This document shows positions 1 to 6,192 of a stretch of DNA of 9,503 nucleotides, piece after piece (the first letter of the stretch is position 1; every line of letters starts with the position of its first letter). The DNA is from JBCCSZ01 sp039199225 (GTDB lineage: Bacteria > Bacteroidota > Bacteroidia > Chitinophagales > Saprospiraceae). Under the pieces are notes generated by a model, which saw nothing but the letters and a program-made list of their open reading frames with translations, searched no databases and was not told the origin of the DNA. The position numbers and the translations under genes are program-made. Location: NCBI GenBank assembly GCA_039199225.1, contig JBCCSZ010000303.1:1-9503 (forward strand), written 5' to 3'.

Positions 1-1
1 A

Positions 2-244
2 CCGAATTTTGTCACGGCAGATATGGTCAAAGAAGGTGCTGTAGTCATCGACGTAGGCATCAATCGGGTGGATGATGAGCACGCCAAGCGAGGCTATCGA
101 TTGGTTGGGGATGTCCACTTTGAAGGAGTAGCGCCCAAATGCAGCTACATCACCCCTGTACCAGGTGGAGTAGGGCCTATGACGGTGACTTCTTTGCTGA
201 TGAATACCCTCCGTTCCTGTAAGGGAGAGGTCTACGGATCGTAG
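2..244 (+). CDS. folD: Bifunctional methylenetetrahydrofolate dehydrogenase / methenyltetrahydrofolate cyclohydrolase, C-terminal part (5' end outside window)
   Basis: The last 80 codons of FolD, a cytosolic enzyme that interconverts 5,10-methylene-THF, 5,10-methenyl-THF and 10-formyl-THF using NADP(H) and supplies one-carbon units for purine and formyl-Met synthesis. The frame is open from base 2 and reads PNFVTADMVKEGAVVIDVGI, the end of the Rossmann-type nucleotide-binding domain. It continues with LVGDVHFEGV and the family signature PGGVGPMTVTSLL near the C-terminus, where the polypeptide wraps back onto the catalytic domain. An ATG at position 23 is internal, not the start, because family sequence continues upstream of it. 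The stop TAG at 242-244 lies 48 bases before prmA, so cotranscription is plausible. The missing part should be about 210 residues, given a usual family length near 290. No damage is visible in the part seen. Confidence 0.96.
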   Translation, partial: PNFVTADMVKEGAVVIDVGINRVDDEHAKRGYRLVGDVHFEGVAPKCSYITPVPGGVGPMTVTSLLMNTLRSCKGEVYGS

Positions 245-292
245 CATCCGGGCGATTCGGTCCATCTTCGATTTCACATCAACCGTTCTCTT

Positions 293-1117
293 ATGCCATC
301 TTTGAAATACGCATTTACGACGGCTCCCGAGCAGCGCGACCTGCTTTTGGCCCTGCTGAGTCAGTTGCCTTTTGATTCCTTCCAAGAGCAAGCGGAAGGA
401 GGTTTGGACGCTTACCTGTCTGTCGGTTCGGGAGAGCCAAACTTAGAGCCAAGCTTGCAGGAAATTCAGCAAATGGTGGGGTTTTCCTACGTAAGTACTT
501 TGATTCCCGACCAAAATTGGAATGAATTGTGGGAGTCCAATTTCGAAGCGATTCGAGTGGATGATTTTTGTGGTATCAGAGCGGATTTTCACGATCCTAT
601 GCCCGATGTTCGCTACGAAATCCTCATCAACCCCAAAATGGCCTTCGGAACAGGCCATCATTCGACGACTTACATGATGATTCAACAACTGGAAGGACTG
701 TCGGTGAGTGGTCTAAAAGTCTTTGACTACGGTTGTGGTACCGGAATTTTAGCCATCTTGAGTGCCATGATGGGAGCTACAGAGATTTGTGCTGTTGACA
801 TTGAACAACCCTCTTATGAGAATACGATTGAAAATGCCCAACGCAATGGCGTTCCGCAGGTAAAAACCTACTTGGGAAGCTTGGAGGATGTTTCGGAAAC
901 TGGCTTTGATCTGATTCTGGCAAACATCAATCGAAACGTAATTTTAGCAAGCCTACAGGCGTTATATGAACGATTGTCGGCAGGTGGCCTACTAATCACC
1001 TCTGGTTTTGTGGCGGAAGACGGCGCGTTGATGGAGGAGCGATTTAATGAAGCTGGCTTCAGCATCGGCCAACGGTTGCGCAGAAACAATTGGTTGTGTA
1101 TATCGTTGAAAAAGTAG
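293..1117 (+). CDS. prmA: Ribosomal protein L11 methyltransferase
   Basis: A complete 274-residue class I SAM-dependent methyltransferase that in characterised bacteria trimethylates lysines and the N-terminus of ribosomal protein L11 in the cytosol. Residues 1-100 form the small N-terminal substrate-recognition domain with the conserved QNWNELWESNFEAIRV stretch (about 75-89). Next come the family motif NPKMAFGTGHHSTT (113-126), SAM-binding motif I FDYGCGTGILAI (144-155), an acidic residue at the end of the next strand (VDIEQPSYEN, 168-177) and the catalytic-side motif LANINRNVIL (209-218). The C-terminus RRNNWLCISLKK is typical of the family. The HHSTT form in place of the proteobacterial THPTT form is what I expect in Bacteroidota. 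Length is slightly below the E. coli enzyme (293). There is no Shine-Dalgarno sequence; the ATG was chosen because MPSLKYAFTT starts the first beta strand. It follows folD by 48 bases, probably in one transcript. Intact, and expected to be non-essential as in other bacteria. Confidence 0.97.
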   Translation: MPSLKYAFTTAPEQRDLLLALLSQLPFDSFQEQAEGGLDAYLSVGSGEPNLEPSLQEIQQMVGFSYVSTLIPDQNWNELWESNFEAIRVDDFCGIRADFHDPMPDVRYEILINPKMAFGTGHHSTTYMMIQQLEGLSVSGLKVFDYGCGTGILAILSAMMGATEICAVDIEQPSYENTIENAQRNGVPQVKTYLGSLEDVSETGFDLILANINRNVILASLQALYERLSAGGLLITSGFVAEDGALMEERFNEAGFSIGQRLRRNNWLCISLKK

Positions 1118-1249
1118 GGCTGACCTGCAACTGATTTCAATACCATTGTTCTACAGCGGTGGAACGATGACCCTGGGTGTGCAACTAGCATGCGAGCCAA
1201 TGGCCTCCTCTCAAGCAACTTGCAACCCAAAAAAAGCATAATAACCGAT
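1118..1249 (+). promoter_or_regulatory. Intergenic leader between prmA and the first giant gene
   Basis: A 132-base spacer that should hold the leader, and perhaps the promoter, of the gene at 1250. The only promoter-like string I see is TACCATTG at 1141-1148, one mismatch from the Bacteroidota -7 consensus TAnnTTTG, without a convincing upstream TTTG box at the right spacing. The last 25 bases before the ATG are A-rich (seven A residues, then GCATAATAACCGAT), as is common for leaders in this phylum, and there is no Shine-Dalgarno sequence. No clear terminator follows prmA, so read-through from folD-prmA is possible. Confidence 0.25.
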
Positions 1250-4200
1250 ATGTATCTTCGTTACCTTCTCTCTTTTTTACTCATAGGGACACTCCTGACT
1301 TCCGCAAAGGCCCAAAGCCTGGATGCTTTTTCTGAAAACCAAACAGAATTCCTCGACCAGCTCGAAAAGCTGATGACTGCCAGTAAGCGGACGGTTTTGG
1401 AAGAAGTTTTCAAAGACTTTGAATCTCAATTCAAGGGAGGACTTTTCACCGATGAGCAATTCTCTCAGATTTTGTTGACGAGCAATGCGATGCTCAAGCA
1501 AAAAATGAAGGCCAGCCCTTATTTTAGCAACTACCTTAAGTGCCTTGTTGCGGTGCGCAATACAGAACAGGAGGCGGAGAACTTCAAAAGCTTACACAAC
1601 GTACTGGACCAGATGTTAGCCAACATCGAGAACCGGAAACTAAAGCCCTACACGGATTATCTAACCTTTGCTACCAACTTTTTTGAAACCAAGAGTTTGC
1701 GCTATTCCAAGAATGGTGCTACGTGGATTGCTCAGTCTGAAACCTTTGTGTTGGACTACAAGGACAAAGTGCCACTAGTCACTTTTGAAAAACTCAATTT
1801 GAAAGGTACCCGTAAGAAGGATTCCATCATCATTTTGGAGACCTCCGGTACCTACTTCCCCATCTTGAATCAATGGCAAGGCAAAGGGGGAAAAGTGACC
1901 TGGGAACGCTTTGGCTTGACGGATGTTTATTGCGTTTTGGGAGAATATAAAATCGATACCAAAAAGACGCTCTACGATGTCGAAGAGGTTGAATTGTTCT
2001 ACCCGGAATTGTTTCCAGGCAAGCCGATTAAAGGAAGCTTTAAAGATAAAATTACAATTGCCAATGCCCGCAAGGAGGTCTCTTATCCCCGTTTCGAGTC
2101 GTACGAACGCATCCTGGAAATTGACAATATTGGAGAAGGTGTTGATTACATCGGTGGCTTTCGTTTGAATGGTACGACGGTTTACGGTTTTGGCGACAAG
2201 GACAATCCGGCCCGTATCAACATCAGTAACAACAGCGGTAGGCGCATTTTCCGAGGTATTTCCCAACTATTCGTCATTCGAAAGGGAGAGCGGCTGGCAG
2301 GTGAGCGGGTTGAGTCGACCATCTATTTTGCACAAGACTCCATCTATCACCCTTCGGTCAACATCAAATTTGAGATACAAGATAAATCCATTTCGCTTTA
2401 TCGGGGTAAGCGGGGTAGTGACCGAAATCCATTCTACAACTCCTTCATGAAGATGAATATCAATACCGATAACGTCAATTGGTTCATGGAGAAAGATTCA
2501 TTGGTCATCGGTAAGCAATTGGCCAGTATCTCCCGAAAAAGAGAGGCCGAATTTGAATCGCTGGACTATTTCTCCGAAGGGGACTACCGGCGACTGCAAA
2601 ACATTTCTTCTGCCAACCCCATCGCACTACTCAAAGTAGTCGCAGAAAAGGAGGGGACCAATTTTTTGGATGCTCACTACGTGGCAGAACGACTCAATCC
2701 CAGATACGATATTACAATTATTCAACCGCTGCTGTACGATCTGGTAGCACGTGGATTCATCAACTACAACAAAGACGAGGAAGAAATCGAGGTGAAGGAA
2801 AAGGTCTTTCACTATGCCAATGCCAGTCAAAAGAAAGAAGATTACGACTACTTGAAAATCATCTCCAAGTCCGATAGCGTGAACGCCGTCATGTCTATCG
2901 CACAAAAAATGATTTATGCAAATGGTATCAATAGTGTAGAATTCAGCCCCAAGCAGAGGGTCGCGCTGAAGCCATTGAAAGGACAGGTAACCTTTAAAAA
3001 GGACAGGGACATGGACTTTGATGGTCGCTTGTTTGCTGGACTGAGTATTTTTCAAGGCAAAGATTTTCGCTACAACTACATCAAGCACAAAATCGAGATG
3101 GACTCTGTTCGCTACTTCGATTTGTTTATACCCACCGAGGCGAAAGACCAACAGGGCAATCCGGTGGCCTTGTCGATGGCCTCGCGTATTGAAAAGCTCT
3201 CCGGTACTTTATTGATCGACGCACCACACAACAAATCCGGGCAGGAAGACATTGCTTCTTTTCCTTCCTTCAATAGCAAAGGAGCCAGCTATGTTTTTTA
3301 CGGTAACAAAGACATACAGGGAGGTGCCTACAAGCGAGATTCGTTTTACTTTCAGCTGAACGAATTTAATTTCAACGATCTGGACAACTTCCCAAAAGAA
3401 GCCATATCCTTTGATGGTGAAATGGTTTCGGCAGAGATATTCCCGGTTTTTAAGGAAACGCTGGTCCTGCGCGAAGAGGACCAATCCCTAGGTTTTGTTT
3501 CTCGAACGCCGACCGAAGGCTACCCAACTTACCAAGAGAAAGGGACCTACAGAGGAGAAATAGACTTATCGAATGAAGGCTTTTTGGGCAAGGGAGACAT
3601 CAACTACCTGCGTGCGACCTTTAAGTCGGAAGACATCGTCTTTAAGCCCAAGCAATTGACGGCGACCGCCGACCGCTTTGATTTGGAGGAAGATCGCGTT
3701 GGGCCACCGGAAGTGCCGAATGCCCTCGGGGTCGATGTGTCGATTGATTGGCGGCCCTACAAGGACAGCATGTACGTTCGGACCAAAGAAAAGCCCTTTG
3801 AACTCTTTAATTCGGGCAATCACAACCTCAAAGGTGTATTGATCCTGACACCCAACGGACTGAAGGCCAACGGGGTTTTCCAGTGGGACAAGGGGCGATT
3901 GGATTCTGAGCTGATGTCCTTCGGTGCCTTCTCGGTAGATGCCGATACCTCCAACCTGCAAATCTTTGCTTTTGGCTCCGAAGACCTCGCCTTCGATACC
4001 CGGAATGTGAAAACCTTCCTGGATTTTGATAAGCAAGAAGGACGAATCAAAGCCAACTCCTCCGAGTTGTCGACCACCATGCCGTACAACGAGTACCAAA
4101 CCTCGATGAACGAGTTTATCTGGAATATGAAGGAGGAGCACATCACCTTTTTGACGGAGGAAGGGAAGTATGGAAGCTTCCGCTCCATTCACCCAGATCA

Positions 4201-5764
4201 GGATTCGCTGACCTTTCAAGGAAAATCGGCCTTTTACGACCTGACGACCAACTTGCTACAGATCGGTGGCGTACCAGTCATCAATACCTGCGATGCGTAC
4301 ATCTACACCAAGGACGGCAACGTAGAAATTCAAAAAGGTGCCGTTATGACGACCTTGGACAGCGTGCGGATCGTAGCGGATACAGCCAACAAATACCACG
4401 TGATCAACCGAGCGACGGTCAACATCTACGGAAAGAAACACTACAAGGCCAAAGGCTATTACGAATATAATATCGGTGATAAAAAGCAAGAGATTGTCTT
4501 CAACGACATCATCGGAACCCGGGTTGGAAAAGGAAAGCGCAGTGAAAAGAAAACAGTGACCCGCGCCACGGGAGAAGCCAAACCCGAGGACAAATTTTAC
4601 ATCGATCACAAAACGGAATTTCGCGGTAAGATTCAACTGAATGCGGAAAACAAGAAGCTCGACTTTGATGGCTTTGCACGAATGGATGCGCCCATGCTGC
4701 CTGCAAGAGAATGGTTCTCCGTCAAATTTAAGGGAGATAAGAAGGACTTGGCCATCACTTTTGATCAGCCTAAAAACTACAGGAGCGATCCCTTGCGCAA
4801 CGGACTTTTCCTCAGCAAAGCGACTGCGAAAATGTATCCTCGGATCATGCAGCCCCTCAACCTGCGCAAAGACCGCCCCATCCTGGAAACCAAAGGACTC
4901 TTTAAATACAATAAAGTCCGCGATGAATTCATCTTGGGAGACAGTCTAAAAATTGTGGACAACGTACGGCAAGGCAATCAAATGACCTTCAGCAATAAAA
5001 CTGGTAAGATCAATCTCGAGGGTAAATTCAACATCGGTTCCGGCCTCAATTATGTGAGCATTACAGCCGCAGGCGCCGCCAAAACTGCCTACAGCGACAC
5101 CACCTCTACCAATTTGGATGATGCCAAATTCGATGTGTTGGCCGATATGATGGCCGGTGTAGAATTGATCATTCCGGATAAGTTGATGAAGATTATGATG
5201 ACAGACATCAAGTCCAGTAGTTTCGATGCCAAAGTAATCGACTATACCAAGAATCAACAGTTCTACGAAAAAGCCTTGAGTGAGTTGATTCCCTCTGTCA
5301 AGGATTACAATAAGACCGTAGAAGGCATGATCAACCTTGGCTTGGATCTGCCTTCTAAGCACGATCCTTACACCATCTTTTTCAGTAATCTACCCATGAA
5401 GTGGGACCCGGAATACCAATCTTTTGTTTCTGCCAAAACGAAGGTGGGAGTTGGCAGTATCAATGGCGAGCCAGTCAATCGCTGGCTAACCAGCTATGTA
5501 GAATTCAAGATGCCTTCCAACGAAGATGATCGCTTGTATGTCTACATCAAATCTCCAAGTGACTACTATTATTTCTTTGGGTATAAACAAGGTGTTCTCA
5601 ATGTTGTATCCAATAATACGGTCTTCAACGAAGCGGTTGAATCGCTGAAGAAAAAAGAGAAGGTCCGTAAGATGAAAGATGGTGAGTTTTACGAAATCGC
5701 ATTGGTAGAGCCTGGATCGGCGCAGATGTTCCTCAACCGTATTCGCGCTGCTCAGAAGCGGTAG
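1250..5764 (+). CDS. Very large exported protein of unknown function (first copy of tandem paralogue pair)
   Basis: I do not recognise the family; this is a 1504-residue exported protein. An open frame reaches an upstream ATG at 1190, but ATG 1250 is preferred because it starts a clear signal peptide: MYLRYLLSFLLIGTLLTSAK with a type I cleavage site after A21 (AKA/QS). There is no lipobox cysteine. Residues 22-170 are mostly amphipathic helices. From about 190 the sequence becomes beta-rich, with landmarks VYGFG (311) and RGKRGSDRNPFY (385-396). A winged-helix-like segment at about 470-525 contains AERLNPRYD and LLYDLVARGFINYN. Beta-rich sequence continues to the end, including two modules with a LxxxGxxxxG core at 773 and 866 and an ADTANKYH motif. 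The C-terminal region (about 1416-1460) has YVYIKSPSDYYYFFGYKQG. It ends in AAQKR, with no sorting domain of the type IX secretion kind and no visible transmembrane helix after the signal peptide. No catalytic motif was seen. The beta repeats loosely recall LptA/OstA-like folds, which is only a guess. Confidence 0.9.
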   Translation: MYLRYLLSFLLIGTLLTSAKAQSLDAFSENQTEFLDQLEKLMTASKRTVLEEVFKDFESQFKGGLFTDEQFSQILLTSNAMLKQKMKASPYFSNYLKCLVAVRNTEQEAENFKSLHNVLDQMLANIENRKLKPYTDYLTFATNFFETKSLRYSKNGATWIAQSETFVLDYKDKVPLVTFEKLNLKGTRKKDSIIILETSGTYFPILNQWQGKGGKVTWERFGLTDVYCVLGEYKIDTKKTLYDVEEVELFYPELFPGKPIKGSFKDKITIANARKEVSYPRFESYERILEIDNIGEGVDYIGGFRLNGTTVYGFGDKDNPARINISNNSGRRIFRGISQLFVIRKGERLAGERVESTIYFAQDSIYHPSVNIKFEIQDKSISLYRGKRGSDRNPFYNSFMKMNINTDNVNWFMEKDSLVIGKQLASISRKREAEFESLDYFSEGDYRRLQNISSANPIALLKVVAEKEGTNFLDAHYVAERLNPRYDITIIQPLLYDLVARGFINYNKDEEEIEVKEKVFHYANASQKKEDYDYLKIISKSDSVNAVMSIAQKMIYANGINSVEFSPKQRVALKPLKGQVTFKKDRDMDFDGRLFAGLSIFQGKDFRYNYIKHKIEMDSVRYFDLFIPTEAKDQQGNPVALSMASRIEKLSGTLLIDAPHNKSGQEDIASFPSFNSKGASYVFYGNKDIQGGAYKRDSFYFQLNEFNFNDLDNFPKEAISFDGEMVSAEIFPVFKETLVLREEDQSLGFVSRTPTEGYPTYQEKGTYRGEIDLSNEGFLGKGDINYLRATFKSEDIVFKPKQLTATADRFDLEEDRVGPPEVPNALGVDVSIDWRPYKDSMYVRTKEKPFELFNSGNHNLKGVLILTPNGLKANGVFQWDKGRLDSELMSFGAFSVDADTSNLQIFAFGSEDLAFDTRNVKTFLDFDKQEGRIKANSSELSTTMPYNEYQTSMNEFIWNMKEEHITFLTEEGKYGSFRSIHPDQDSLTFQGKSAFYDLTTNLLQIGGVPVINTCDAYIYTKDGNVEIQKGAVMTTLDSVRIVADTANKYHVINRATVNIYGKKHYKAKGYYEYNIGDKKQEIVFNDIIGTRVGKGKRSEKKTVTRATGEAKPEDKFYIDHKTEFRGKIQLNAENKKLDFDGFARMDAPMLPAREWFSVKFKGDKKDLAITFDQPKNYRSDPLRNGLFLSKATAKMYPRIMQPLNLRKDRPILETKGLFKYNKVRDEFILGDSLKIVDNVRQGNQMTFSNKTGKINLEGKFNIGSGLNYVSITAAGAAKTAYSDTTSTNLDDAKFDVLADMMAGVELIIPDKLMKIMMTDIKSSSFDAKVIDYTKNQQFYEKALSELIPSVKDYNKTVEGMINLGLDLPSKHDPYTIFFSNLPMKWDPEYQSFVSAKTKVGVGSINGEPVNRWLTSYVEFKMPSNEDDRLYVYIKSPSDYYYFFGYKQGVLNVVSNNTVFNEAVESLKKKEKVRKMKDGEFYEIALVEPGSAQMFLNRIRAAQKR

Positions 5765-5830
5765 GCTTGGAATTTAGTAAGTCGGCAGGTGGTGAGCGGA
5801 AAGGCTGCTTGTGATAGATTAAGTACACAA

Positions 5831-5987
5831 GTGCCTAGACAAATTAAATAATGACTTATTTTGAACGACTCTCACCTTTTACTTCGTTAAAAATACTCGT
5901 CATAGCTACGGCTATGCCTGTGTTTTTTGCCTCGTCTAAAGATGAAATTCATCTCAAACTAAGGATGACACAATTTTGTCCAGGCAC
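5831..5987. repeat. MITE/REP-like palindromic element with terminal inverted repeats
   Basis: The left end GTGCCTAGACAAATT (5831-5845) and the right end AATTTTGTCCAGGCAC (5972-5987) are inverted copies with one substitution and a one-base indel, bounding a 157-bp unit. Inside are a perfect hairpin CATAGC-TACG-GCTATG (5901-5916), which extends as an imperfect stem to about 5885-5934 by pairing an A5 run with a T6 run, and a second palindrome AGATGAA-A-TTCATCT (5940-5954). The element encodes no transposase and is too short to be autonomous. No obvious target-site duplication flanks it. The structure is seen directly. That it is a mobile or multicopy genomic repeat is inference, because only one copy lies in the window. 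It may also act as a terminator or mRNA-stabilising structure for the upstream gene. Confidence 0.6.
5885..5934. terminator. Possible bidirectional hairpin terminator inside the palindromic element
   Basis: A tract of five A (5889-5893), a stem centred on CATAGC-TACG-GCTATG (5901-5916) and a tract of six T (5923-5928) give the A-run / hairpin / T-run shape of a bidirectional intrinsic terminator. It lies about 120 bases after the stop of the first giant gene, where a terminator would be expected. Against it, six bases separate the perfect stem from the T run, and the outer stem has several mismatches. Confidence 0.3.
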
Positions 5988-6011
5988 ATATTTAAATAAA
6001 AATAATTTATT

Positions 6012-6033
6012 GCTTACCCTCTTTTGGGTATGC
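6012..6033. promoter_or_regulatory. Short inverted repeat upstream of the second giant gene
   Basis: GC-T-TACCC (6012-6019) and GGGTA-T-GC (6026-6033) are inverted copies around a TCTTTT loop, with one T/T mismatch. The repeat ends 20 bases before the candidate -7 element, a position where an operator could sit. It could equally be a chance hairpin in AT-rich DNA; there is no independent support. Confidence 0.25.
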
Positions 6034-6052
6034 GGATCATCTCGTATTATCT

Positions 6053-6060
6053 TACCTTTG
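6053..6060 (+). promoter_or_regulatory. Candidate Bacteroidota -7 promoter element for the second giant gene
   Basis: TACCTTTG matches the primary-sigma -7 consensus TAnnTTTG known from Bacteroides and Flavobacterium at every fixed position. It lies 132 bases before ATG 6193, which would give a 5' leader of about 125 bases. The nearest upstream TTTG (6023-6026) is 26 bases away, further than the usual spacing of about 17-23, and falls inside the inverted repeat, so the -33 half is weak. If real, the second paralogue has its own promoter separate from the first. Confidence 0.4.
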
Positions 6061-6192
6061 TCAGGTATTGTTCCCCCCTTTTAAATCCCCTCGATTTATT
6101 TGTATTCGCCAAATCACTATGTAATAAATATAGCGTAGGACGAGTACTTCCCCCCGACAGTTTAGCACGAACAAAGACAAAAACAAACACTC

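Larger units (their letters stand above)
5765..6192 (+). other. 428-bp non-coding gap between the two giant paralogues
   Basis: No supportable gene lies here. From left to right: about 66 bases of unremarkable sequence after the TAG stop of the first giant gene; the palindromic repeat element at 5831-5987; an AT-rich block (5988-6014); a short inverted repeat (6012-6033); a candidate -7 element (6053-6060); and a 130-base leader with two copies of TTCCCCCC (6071-6078 and 6148-6155) ending in an A/C-rich stretch before ATG 6193. In-frame stops at 6136 and 6163 show that the second giant gene cannot start further upstream. Short open frames across the gap (5851-6084 and 6024-6254) look fortuitous. 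Confidence 0.8.

Noticed and set aside
23..244. Complete 73-codon gene starting at ATG 23
   Set aside because: The frame is open to base 2 and FolD-like sequence continues upstream of the ATG, so this is the 3' end of a longer gene.
1149..1166. Weak inverted repeat GTTC...GAAC after prmA as a terminator
   Set aside because: The stem is only four bases, with a ten-base loop and no T run, so it cannot be distinguished from chance.
1190..1249. Upstream ATG extending the first giant gene by 20 codons
   Set aside because: The extension MRANGLLSSNLQPKKSIITD would bury the clear signal peptide that starts at 1250, and the leader just before 1250 is typical A-rich non-coding sequence.
5851..6084. 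77-codon open frame in the intergenic gap, containing LKILVIATAMP
   Set aside because: Most of it is a translation of the palindromic repeat element. The hairpin arms dictate the residues, the frame runs across the element's right end, and it shows no family features.
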